Positions 1 to 5,828 of a stretch of 6,987 bases of DNA are shown here, one piece after another; within the stretch, counting starts at the first letter, position 1, and every line of letters begins with the position of its first letter. A program made the translations under genes and the position numbers. The notes beneath the pieces were generated by a model, which made no database searches, was not told where the DNA came from, and saw only the letters and a list, made by a program, of their open reading frames with translations. The stretch is from Hyphomicrobiaceae bacterium (GTDB lineage Bacteria; Pseudomonadota; Alphaproteobacteria; Rhizobiales; Hyphomicrobiaceae): contig JAGRKR010000172.1 of assembly GCA_020442225.1 (NCBI GenBank), forward strand, positions 1,368 to 8,354, written 5' to 3'.

Positions 1-138
1 GTGTTCATGCTGGTCAAGGGCATCAACGCGCTCAAGAAGCGCTTCGAGAAGGAGCAGGCCGCCGCCGCGCCGGCCGAGCCGTCGTCGACGGACAAGCTCC
101 TGATGGAGATCCGCGACTCGCTCAACGCGAAGAAGTAA
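1..138 (+). CDS. mscL: Large-conductance mechanosensitive channel MscL, C-terminal part (5' end outside window)
   Basis: The first 45 codons in frame 1, ending at a TAA (136-138), match the end of MscL. Reading begins FMLVKGINALKKRFEK after one valine, which is the cytoplasmic end of the second membrane helix followed by a basic stretch. An alanine/proline-rich linker (AAAAPAEPSSTD) comes next, then the short C-terminal helix with the LLMEIRDSL signature, which lines up with LLTEIRDLL of E. coli MscL. MscL is a homopentameric inner-membrane pore that opens under membrane tension and releases solutes during hypo-osmotic shock. The GTG at position 1 is an internal valine codon, not a start; the first membrane helix and the pore lie upstream of the window. 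The gene converges with the radical SAM gene, leaving 48 nt between the stop codons. The identity rests on the C-terminal motif only, but the motif is distinctive. Confidence 0.93.
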   Translation: MFMLVKGINALKKRFEKEQAAAAPAEPSSTDKLLMEIRDSLNAKK

Positions 139-147
139 GGCGACGAG

Positions 148-180
148 GGCCCTTGCAGTCCGGTGTGGGTTGCGAGGGCC
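148..180. terminator. Hairpin between convergent mscL and radical SAM genes, possible bidirectional terminator
   Basis: GGCCCTTGCA (148-157) pairs with TGCGAGGGCC (171-180), giving a 10-bp stem with one G-T wobble around a 13-nt loop. It lies 9 nt after the mscL stop codon and 6 nt after the end of the opposing gene, where a shared terminator would be expected. Neither side has a T-run, so it is not a classic intrinsic terminator. It could instead protect the 3' ends of both transcripts. Confidence 0.5.
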
Positions 181-186
181 GATCGC

Positions 187-1182
187 TCAGGATTTGATCG
201 AGCAGCTGCCGCCGCCGAGGACGCAGAACTTGGCGCAATGGGGGTGGCAGAGCTTGACCGCCCCAGCCGCGAACATGCCGCCGTCGGCGCGGGCGGCCTG
301 GCTGAGGCTGTCACCCATGTCGAAGGCCGGCTCGCTGGTGATGAGCGTGCAGGGCAGCACGACGGCTCGCTCGGCCCCCTTGCGGCGCACGACCATGCGG
401 CTCGTTGCGCACATCATCTCGGACGGGCTCTTGCCGAGGATGCCCCAGCAGGCGGTGCTGATCTCCGGCACTTCGGCCTTCACGTCCATTTCGGGCAGCA
501 ACACCAGCGCGGCGGGATCGGCGGCGTCGATCGGCCAGCCGCGCTCGGCGATGAGCGCCGCGTAGCCCCGGCGCTCGTTCTCCATGGCCTCGCCCCAGCA
601 GGTGCGCCCGGCAATGGCGATGCGGAAGCCCTCGGCCGCCAGCCAGTCGAGCCCGGCCAGCGTGCGCTCCCAGGTGCCGTCGCCCCGCTCGGCCTCGTGC
701 AGCGCGCGCGAGTAATGATCGAGGCTCACGCGGATCTGCAGGCGCTGTCCGTAGCGCTGGCGCAGGGCCAGCAGGCCAGCCTTGACGCGCGGTCGCTGCA
801 GCGGCTGCATGGCGTTGGTCAGCACCAGCACCTCGTGGCCGCGTGACAGCGCGTCCTCCAGCATGGCGATGATGTCGGGGTTCATGAACGGCTCGCCGCC
901 CGTGAAGCCGATCTCGCGCGTGCCGAGGCCAAGGCTCGCGATCTCGTCGAGATAGCCCCGCACGTCGCCCGACGTCAGATAGGCGAGGCTGTCGTTCTCG
1001 GGGCTCGATTCGATGTAGCAGGATTTGCAGGTGATGTTGCAGAGCGTGCCCGTGTTGAACCAGAGCGTGTCGAGGCGATCGAGCGCGACGCGCGCACGCG
1101 GCTCGCCCCGCGCCGTCAGGTCGGGGTCCTCGAACTTCAGCAACGGACGGCCATCCAACATGGCATGACTTTCTGGCTTCAC
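187..1182 (-). CDS. Radical SAM protein with extra C-terminal cysteines (331 aa), function unknown
   Basis: The N-terminal half is a radical SAM domain. The CxxxCxxC motif is at C48, C52 and C55 (CNITCKSCY); its three cysteines hold the [4Fe-4S] cluster that cleaves S-adenosylmethionine. The SAM-binding GGEP is in GFTGGEP at 92-98. The C-terminal third is cysteine-rich: C245, C258, C278, and then C312, C316, C320 and C327 in CHPHCAKFCVLGGGSC. This resembles SPASM or twitch-type regions that hold auxiliary Fe-S clusters, though the spacing is not the standard SPASM pattern. It is probably a cytoplasmic enzyme. The substrate is not evident; no precursor peptide or partner gene is visible. The longest frame starts with GTG at 1182. 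An ATG at 1161 (7 residues shorter) is equally possible, since neither has a good ribosome-binding site. The gene faces mscL and diverges from the tRNA, so it appears to be transcribed alone. The radical SAM class is certain; the role is unknown. Confidence 0.88.
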   Translation of the reverse strand: MKPESHAMLDGRPLLKFEDPDLTARGEPRARVALDRLDTLWFNTGTLCNITCKSCYIESSPENDSLAYLTSGDVRGYLDEIASLGLGTREIGFTGGEPFMNPDIIAMLEDALSRGHEVLVLTNAMQPLQRPRVKAGLLALRQRYGQRLQIRVSLDHYSRALHEAERGDGTWERTLAGLDWLAAEGFRIAIAGRTCWGEAMENERRGYAALIAERGWPIDAADPAALVLLPEMDVKAEVPEISTACWGILGKSPSEMMCATSRMVVRRKGAERAVVLPCTLITSEPAFDMGDSLSQAARADGGMFAAGAVKLCHPHCAKFCVLGGGSCSIKS

Positions 1183-1297
1183 TGGAAGGTGTGTCCCCGG
1201 ACGGAATGGACGATGATGGCGGGCACGCTAGCACGGCTCGCCCCTCGCCGGACCTCACATTGTCTTTATCCGGTCGAGAGGGGTGCGGCCAGGGGCC

Positions 1298-1325
1298 TTG
1301 CGCGCCCGGGCGGCCATGCTAATCT
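1298..1325 (+). promoter_or_regulatory. Possible sigma-70-type promoter of the tRNA-Gly gene
   Basis: A TTGCGC (1298-1303) resembling the -35 consensus is followed 16 nt later by TAATCT (1320-1325), a weak -10 match. An overlapping GCTAAT at 1318-1323 is the alternative. Transcription would start near 1332, about 20 nt ahead of the tRNA. The AT-containing patch stands out in otherwise very GC-rich DNA. The match is weak and rests mainly on position. No convincing promoter for the divergent radical SAM gene was found in 1183-1297. Confidence 0.3.
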
Positions 1326-1350
1326 TCGGCCGCGGTCCGATCGGGCGCGT

Positions 1351-1425
1351 GCGGGCGTAGTTCAGTGGTAGAACGACAGCTTCCCAAGCTGTATGTCGTG
1401 GGTTCGATTCCCATCGCCCGCTCCA
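1351..1425 (+). tRNA. tRNA-Gly, anticodon CCC, with encoded CCA end
   Basis: The full cloverleaf can be drawn. The acceptor GCGGGCG (1351-1357) pairs with CGCCCGC (1415-1421). The D arm is GTTC/GAAC around AGTGGTA. The anticodon arm is ACAGC/GCTGT around TTCCCAA, with anticodon CCC at 1383-1385. The variable loop is 5 nt, and the T arm is GTGGG/CCCAT around TTCGATT. The discriminator base is T1422, and CCA is encoded at 1423-1425. Anticodon CCC reads the glycine codon GGG. A run of five T follows immediately (1426-1430) and may help end transcription. The gene points towards the 3' end of the PLP-enzyme operon, which is on the other strand. Confidence 0.96.
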
Positions 1426-1468
1426 TTTTTCCGCAACATCGGCGCACGGACCGGGCGATCGTGGCACA

Positions 1469-1490
1469 GGCGCGGCATGGCTGCCGCGCC
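1469..1490 (-). terminator. Hairpin after the PLP-enzyme operon, probable terminator
   Basis: GGCGCGGCA (1469-1477) pairs perfectly with TGCCGCGCC (1482-1490), forming a 9-bp GC-rich stem with a 4-nt loop. It begins 19 nt past the stop codon of the last gene in the minus-strand operon. No T-run follows on the minus strand, so termination may be inefficient or factor-assisted. It could also act on read-through from the tRNA gene on the plus strand. Confidence 0.5.
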
Positions 1491-1509
1491 CGGCGTCCAG
1501 CGGGCCGCC

Positions 1510-2805
1510 TCAGCCCATCAGCGTCTTGCGCACGCGCTCCGGATCGTCGAGGGCGGCCGTCAGGCTGTCGATGGCGTGGTGCCAGGCCTCGATGATGCGC
1601 GTCTCGCCGAGCCGCTCGCCGTCCGGATACATCATCAGCCGGAACGTGCAGGCTGCACCCGGCATGCCCACCGCCGGGATCGTCACCGCGCCATGGCTCT
1701 CGAGGATCGACATGGAGGCGAAGGCGACGCCCTCGATCGGCACGAGCGGGCTCGTGTTGCGCCGCGCCCGCCGGAGCGCCAGCTCGAAGAAGTCCTCGCC
1801 CGAGACCGCGAGGCCGGCGCCGGCGAGATAGCCCTTGCCGTCCATTTCGGGCGCCAGCGCTGCCAGCACCCGCTCCGACAGGTGCGCAGCCTTGCGGATG
1901 GGCTCGGGGTCGAAGGCCTCGACGGCGTGCGTGCCGGCGATGTACTGGCCGAGCTGCGCCTCGAGGCCGAGGGAGAGGGCGCGGGCGCGAATCCGCTGCG
2001 CCAATTCGCGCCGGCCGGCGACGAAGCCGGAGCGCGGGCCGCCCAGATGCTTGTCGAGCGACCAGACCGCCACGTCCGGATCGGCGAGCGCGAGGCCCGG
2101 GGCCTCATTGTAGAGCGAGATGCGGGCGGCCATGTGCGCATCGTCGAGCACTACGAGCGCCTTGTGCCGGCGGGCCAGCGCCACGGCGCGCTCGGCCTCG
2201 CCCTGCGGCAGGTGGTTCTTCGATGGCGAGATGAGGGTGACGACGAGCATCGCCGGCGGCGCTCCCTTGGCCATCAGCGCCTCGAGCGCTGCGACATCGG
2301 TCGCCTCCTCGAAGGTGCCTTGTGCCAGCAGCACCGCCTGCTTCACGGACGGGTGCGAGCGGTCTCCGGCAACGAGCGAGACCACGCGATCGCCCGGCTT
2401 CAGCAGCGTGAGCATGACGGCGATCATGCCGGCCGTCACGCGCGTGCTCAGGAAGCCGTCGTGGTGCTCGGGTGTGCCGCCCATTCGGGACAGGGCGAGA
2501 TGCTCGAGCTCGCCCCGCGAGCGGGCGACGAAATGCACGTAGGAGCGCATGGCGTCGTCGTCGCCATCCTTGAACGGGAAGGCGCGGATGAGGCCGGTCA
2601 GGTTGAAGACGCCGTCGTCGCCCATGCGCGCGTAGCGGTCGCGGATGATGGCGTAGGCGCGCTGCTGGCGCTTCGCCTCGGCGAGCTCGCTGGTGATGAT
2701 CTGGCCGCGGGCGTAGCCGACGATGGGGTCGAGCGGATTGCCGAACCGGTCCGAGCGTTCGCCCGAGGCATCGGCCGGGCGGGTGCCGCTGGTGCTGCTG
2801 CTCAT
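1510..2805 (-). CDS. SelA-like fold-type-I PLP-dependent enzyme (431 aa), substrate unknown
   Basis: The likely PLP lysine is K252, in SLDKHLGGPRSG (249-260). This resembles the SGDKLLGGPQAG motif of selenocysteine synthase SelA and related PLP enzymes. Upstream, LVVLDDAHMAAR (217-228) carries the aspartate expected to contact the PLP pyridine nitrogen (D221 or D222). STRVTAG (120-126) sits where the cofactor phosphate-binding region is expected. No signal peptide or membrane segment is seen, so it should be cytoplasmic. The ATG at 2805 was chosen over a GTG at 2871 because a GGAG lies 8 nt upstream of it, and the extra 22 residues would be low-complexity and read through a stem-loop. The gene is last in the operon, 75 nt after the class III aminotransferase, which suggests action on the same compound. 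Selenocysteine synthesis is unlikely, since no selB, selD or tRNA-Sec is nearby. An aminotransferase, lyase or aldolase-type reaction is possible. Fold and lysine assignment are fairly secure; the function is not known. Confidence 0.85.
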   Translation of the reverse strand: MSSSTSGTRPADASGERSDRFGNPLDPIVGYARGQIITSELAEAKRQQRAYAIIRDRYARMGDDGVFNLTGLIRAFPFKDGDDDAMRSYVHFVARSRGELEHLALSRMGGTPEHHDGFLSTRVTAGMIAVMLTLLKPGDRVVSLVAGDRSHPSVKQAVLLAQGTFEEATDVAALEALMAKGAPPAMLVVTLISPSKNHLPQGEAERAVALARRHKALVVLDDAHMAARISLYNEAPGLALADPDVAVWSLDKHLGGPRSGFVAGRRELAQRIRARALSLGLEAQLGQYIAGTHAVEAFDPEPIRKAAHLSERVLAALAPEMDGKGYLAGAGLAVSGEDFFELALRRARRNTSPLVPIEGVAFASMSILESHGAVTIPAVGMPGAACTFRLMMYPDGERLGETRIIEAWHHAIDSLTAALDDPERVRKTLMG

Positions 2806-2813
2806 GGGTGGGG

Positions 2814-2817
2814 CTCC
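2814..2817 (-). promoter_or_regulatory. Ribosome-binding site fixing the start of the SelA-like gene
   Basis: GGAG on the minus strand lies 8 nt before the ATG at 2805. It is the reason to prefer this start over the upstream in-frame GTG at 2871. Confidence 0.65.
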
Positions 2818-2843
2818 AGGTTGGGGAGGGGGTCTGGATTGGC

Positions 2844-2867
2844 CGGAGCGGCCTGACGACCGCTCCG
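2844..2867 (-). repeat. Intergenic stem-loop between the two PLP-enzyme genes
   Basis: CGGAGCGG (2844-2851) is a perfect 8-bp inverted repeat of CCGCTCCG (2860-2867), separated by 8 nt. It lies 13 nt after the stop codon of the class III aminotransferase and upstream of the SelA-like gene's ribosome-binding site. No T-run follows on the minus strand. It could be a partial terminator or an RNA-stabilising element within the transcript. Confidence 0.5.
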
Positions 2868-2880
2868 ACACGTCGCGAGA

Positions 2881-4236
2881 CTACTCTGCGGCGCGGGAGA
2901 CGCCGCGCTTGCCGCTGCCGCGCGAGACGGCCTTGACGGCATCGCCGAGGATGGACATGGCGCGGTCGACTTCGGCATCCGTGCTGGTCATGGGCGGCAC
3001 GAGGCGGACGACGTTGAGATCGCCCCGCGTGCCGCGAAGCTGGAAGATGAGGCCGTTCTCGAGGCAGGTCTGCGAGATCTGGCGAACCTCGGCATTGGCC
3101 GGCGTCCGCTTCTCGCGGTCGGTGACGAACTCGATGCCGATGAGCACGCCGCGTCCGCGCACGTCGCCGATGATCTCGTGCTCCTTGGCCATCTCGCCGA
3201 GCGCCTTCTTGATGCGCTTCTCGATGCGCGCCGCCTTGCCCGGCATGTCCTCGTCGACCACGATCTTGACGCTCTCCTCGCCGGCCGCGCACAGGATCGG
3301 GTCGCAGGCATGCGAGCGCGTGGCGAAGTAGCCGTTGTCGACGGCCTTCTCGGCGACCTCCGGCGTCGTGCACACGGCGCTGATCGGCAGGCCGCCGCCG
3401 AAGTGCTTGGAGATGGTGATGATGTCCGGGCTGACACCCTCCTCGTGCTGGAAGCCGAACATCTTGCCGGTCTTGCCGAGGCCCGTCTGAGACTCGTCGA
3501 AGATCATGAGCATGCCGCGCTTGTCGAGCTCCTGGCGAAGCGCCTTGTAGTAGCCCGGAGGCGGCACGATCACGCCGCCGGCGCTCAGGATGGGCTCGCC
3601 GATGAAGGCGGCCGGCTTCGACGTGAAGTTGGCGTCGGCCAACTCCATGCTGGTCTTGAGGCACTGGAGCTGGCACTTGGGAAAGCTCGAGCCGACGGGG
3701 CAGCGGTAGCAGTGCGGCGACAGGATCGCCGTGGTGGCCGGCGCCACGATCGAGTGCTTCGAGCGGCTCCAGGCGAACGACAGCGAGCGTGTGAGATAGG
3801 ACGTCGAGCCGTGCAGTCCGGTGTGCAGGCCGAGTACGTCGGTGCCGCCTGTGGCCTTGCGGGCGAGGTCGACGGCGGCCTCGATGGAGTCGCTGCCGCT
3901 GACCAGGAAGAGCGACTTCTGCAGGGGCTTCGGCAGGACCTTGCCGAGCGTCTCGTGCAGCTTGAGGCGGGGCACGTTGAGCATCGCCTTGGAGGCGTGC
4001 AGCATCGATTTCATCGTCTCCTGGATGGTGGCGACGATGCGCGGGTTCTGATGGCCGAGAGCGGCGCCCATCTGGCCCGACTGGAAGTCGATGTACTCCT
4101 TGCCGTCCGTGTCGGTGACGACGGAGCCCTTTGACTTTGCGAGGATCGGACGGTCCTCGAGGCCGCCCATGTAGCTGGTCTTGGCGGTCGGGAACATCCA
4201 TTGCTTGACGATCTGGCGGGCCTTGGTGCGGTTCAT
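2881..4236 (-). CDS. Class III PLP-dependent aminotransferase (451 aa), substrate unknown
   Basis: This is a full-length class III (fold type I) aminotransferase, of usual length for the family. PLP binds through K277 in ISKHFGGGLP, with D248 (FDESQTGLGKTG) contacting the pyridine ring and SGSDSIEAA (113-121) near the phosphate. GEP at 213-215 and RGRGVLIGIEF (360-370) are also typical. A four-cysteine segment, CYRCPVGSSFPKCQLQC (176-192), resembles one seen in some 4-aminobutyrate-type members. Relatives include 4-aminobutyrate aminotransferases, 2,2-dialkylglycine decarboxylase and some class III lyases, so it may transfer an amino group or instead decarboxylate or eliminate. The position next to PLP that usually holds an aromatic before HG is leucine here (L141). 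The ATG at 4236 has AAGGAG 7 nt upstream. The gene lies 61 nt after the permease genes and ahead of the SelA-like gene, so it probably acts on the imported compound. The family is certain; the substrate is open. Confidence 0.93.
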   Translation of the reverse strand: MNRTKARQIVKQWMFPTAKTSYMGGLEDRPILAKSKGSVVTDTDGKEYIDFQSGQMGAALGHQNPRIVATIQETMKSMLHASKAMLNVPRLKLHETLGKVLPKPLQKSLFLVSGSDSIEAAVDLARKATGGTDVLGLHTGLHGSTSYLTRSLSFAWSRSKHSIVAPATTAILSPHCYRCPVGSSFPKCQLQCLKTSMELADANFTSKPAAFIGEPILSAGGVIVPPPGYYKALRQELDKRGMLMIFDESQTGLGKTGKMFGFQHEEGVSPDIITISKHFGGGLPISAVCTTPEVAEKAVDNGYFATRSHACDPILCAAGEESVKIVVDEDMPGKAARIEKRIKKALGEMAKEHEIIGDVRGRGVLIGIEFVTDREKRTPANAEVRQISQTCLENGLIFQLRGTRGDLNVVRLVPPMTSTDAEVDRAMSILGDAVKAVSRGSGKRGVSRAAE

Positions 4237-4297
4237 GTCGGTTCTCCTTGGGCGTCGGTTGTCATGTCGGTGAGGGTTGGCTGGTGCAGCGTCGGCG

Positions 4298-5002
4298 TCA
4301 GATGCGCAGGAAGACGCGGTTGAAGCGGCGGCGGTCCTCGAGGCGCCTGAGCAGGCTGGAGATGCCGCGATTGACGACGAAGTAGATGAGCAGAAGCGTC
4401 AGATAGACTTCCATCGGCGCCGTCATCAGGCGGGCGCCGATCTGCTTGCCGATCTCGGTGAGGTCGGCGAGGCCGATGAGGAAGGCGAGCGAGGTGTTCT
4501 TGACCGCGACCACGTAGCGCCCGGAGAGCGCCGGCAGCATGTTGAAGAATGCCTGCGGCAGCACGATCCACGTGCGGATCTGCATGGGGCCGAGGCCGAG
4601 GGCGCGCGCCGCCTCGATATGGCCGTCGGAGACCGAGCGGATGCCGCCGCGGACGATCTCCGCGATATAGGCGGCCGTGAACAGGGTGAGCGCCAGCAGC
4701 ACGCTCAGGAACTTCGAGATCTCCAGGCCGAAGGCCGGCGGCAGGAAATAGGCCCAGAACACCAGGATGAGCAGCGGCACGTTGCGGAAGCCCTGGATGT
4801 AGAGCATCGCCGGCACCGACAGCGTGCGGCTCTGCGAGCTGCGGGCGAGGCCGATGAGCGCTCCGAGCAGCGTCGAGAGCACGATGGAGCTCAAGCTGAT
4901 GGCGAGCGTGACGAGCAGCCCGCCCATCTCGCCGGTGTTGAAGAGGTCGCCGACGAGAAGGCGCTCCCAGTTGTCGGCGGTCCAGACGCGTTGCCAGTTC
5001 AT
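4298..5002 (-). CDS. Polar amino acid ABC transporter permease (second of two, 234 aa)
   Basis: This is an inner-membrane subunit of the His/Glu/Gln/Arg-type ABC importers (GltJ/GltK, GlnP-like). Hydrophobic spans lie near residues 28-52, 64-88, 98-118 and 195-212, with a further weakly hydrophobic stretch at 165-180. The EAA loop that docks on the ATPase is at 130-150: EAARALGLG, then IVLPQA. It starts 4 nt after the stop of the preceding permease gene, which suggests translational coupling, and no strong ribosome-binding site is seen. It presumably pairs with that paralogue as a heterodimer; the EAA loop falls at the same residue numbers in both. The basic C-terminus (LLRRLEDRRRF) is typical of a cytoplasmic tail. 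The substrate is expected to be a polar or charged amino acid by family, but it cannot be set from this subunit. Confidence 0.93.
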   Translation of the reverse strand: MNWQRVWTADNWERLLVGDLFNTGEMGGLLVTLAISLSSIVLSTLLGALIGLARSSQSRTLSVPAMLYIQGFRNVPLLILVFWAYFLPPAFGLEISKFLSVLLALTLFTAAYIAEIVRGGIRSVSDGHIEAARALGLGPMQIRTWIVLPQAFFNMLPALSGRYVVAVKNTSLAFLIGLADLTEIGKQIGARLMTAPMEVYLTLLLIYFVVNRGISSLLRRLEDRRRFNRVFLRI

Positions 5003-5006
5003 GGGC

Positions 5007-5732
5007 CTACTCGCTGGTCAGCGCCGGTCGCACGTCGCGACGGGCATGCACGTGGCGGGAGAGTGATCGCTCGAGCAGCTTGCCGAGGGCTGCCGTGGCG
5101 AGGCACAGGACGAGATAGATGACGGTCACGACCGCCAGCGCCTCTACGCCGCGGAAGAAGAAGATGTCGATGTGCTTGTACTGATAGGTCATCTCCGTCA
5201 CGCCGATGGCCATGGCGAGGGACGTGTTCTTGATGAGCGACACCGTCTCGTTGACGAGGGGCGGGGCCGTGATGCGGGCGGCTTGCGGCAGGATCACCGC
5301 CCGCAGCGATTGCAGGAAGCCGAGCCCGAGCGCCCGTGCCGCCTCGACCTGGCCCTTCGGAATGGCGTTGAGCCCGGCCCGCACCACCTCTGCGACGAAG
5401 GCGCCGTGATAGATGGCGAGCGCGACGGCGGCTGCCGTGAACTCGTAACCGATGTCGCGAATCTGCCGGAACAGGCCATCGGGCAGGATGAAAGAGGCGG
5501 AGAAGTACCAGAAGAGGAGCTGCACGACCGGCGGCGTGTTGCGGGCGAACTCCACGTAAAGCCAGCACACCGGCTCGACGGCGCGCAGGGACATCCAGCG
5601 CAGGATGCCGAACACCAGGCCGATGGCGAGCGCGCCGAGCAGCGACCATGCCGCGAGGTGGAGCGTCACGACGAGGCCCTGCATGAGGAGCTGGAGCGGC
5701 TCGCCGGACAATGCGCTGAAGTCGAGTTTCAT
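5007..5732 (-). CDS. Polar amino acid ABC transporter permease (first of two, 241 aa)
   Basis: This is a GltJ/GlnP-type membrane subunit. Hydrophobic stretches lie near residues 17-44, 54-82, 97-118 and 196-220, with a shorter one around 168-180. The EAA loop contains EAARALGLG at 130-138 and VILPQA at 146-151. NTPPVVQLLFWYF (65-77) and the NETVSLIKNTSLA stretch (161-173) are strongly typical of this family. The ATG at 5732 gives the usual family length and has a modest GCGGAA upstream. An upstream in-frame start at 5786 would add 18 residues and begin inside the GC-rich stem-loop, so it was not used. It lies 96 nt after the binding-protein gene and 4 nt before the second permease gene. The protein should form the translocation pore with that second permease. 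Confidence 0.92.
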   Translation of the reverse strand: MKLDFSALSGEPLQLLMQGLVVTLHLAAWSLLGALAIGLVFGILRWMSLRAVEPVCWLYVEFARNTPPVVQLLFWYFSASFILPDGLFRQIRDIGYEFTAAAVALAIYHGAFVAEVVRAGLNAIPKGQVEAARALGLGFLQSLRAVILPQAARITAPPLVNETVSLIKNTSLAMAIGVTEMTYQYKHIDIFFFRGVEALAVVTVIYLVLCLATAALGKLLERSLSRHVHARRDVRPALTSE

Positions 5733-5773
5733 CGTCGTTCCGCTACGCGTTTCGAACAGGCGCGGAGCCGCTG

Positions 5774-5824
5774 CCGGCCGGAGCACCGCGGGGCGTCACG
5801 CCCGCGGCCTCCCGGGCCGGCCGG
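5774..5824 (-). promoter_or_regulatory. GC-rich stem-loop between binding-protein and permease genes
   Basis: An inner hairpin pairs CCGCGGG (5786-5792) with CCCGCGG (5801-5807). It can be extended inward by two pairs past one bulged G. Flanking CCGGCCGG copies (5774-5781 and 5817-5824) can pair with each other to make a longer, interrupted stem. The region is just after the binding-protein stop codon. In many ABC import operons, stem-loops at this site stabilise the binding-protein mRNA or limit read-through, so that the binding protein is made in excess of the permeases. That role is inferred here. Confidence 0.55.
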
Positions 5825-5828
5825 GCGC

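Noticed and set aside
163..846. 227-aa plus-strand open frame inside the radical SAM gene
   Set aside because: It is antisense to the conserved cysteine region and starts inside the intergenic hairpin; a shadow frame.
1351..1509. tRNA 3' end as an integration site for a mobile element
   Set aside because: No integrase, no repeated copy of the tRNA 3' end in the window, and no change in base composition across the tRNA.
1510..2805. Naming the gene selA (selenocysteine synthase)
   Set aside because: Only the lysine motif resembles SelA; the gene context is amino acid uptake and transamination, with no selenocysteine genes visible.
1393..2856. 487-aa plus-strand open frame opposite the SelA-like gene
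   Set aside because: It overlaps the tRNA and runs antisense to a gene with clear PLP-enzyme motifs. Its composition (rich in R, A, H, G, with many HRR/AGR strings) is that of a high-GC shadow frame.
2105..4201. 698-aa minus-strand open frame in another frame through both PLP-enzyme genes
   Set aside because: It crosses the stop of one supported gene and the start of the next; it is arginine-, proline- and histidine-rich with no domain.
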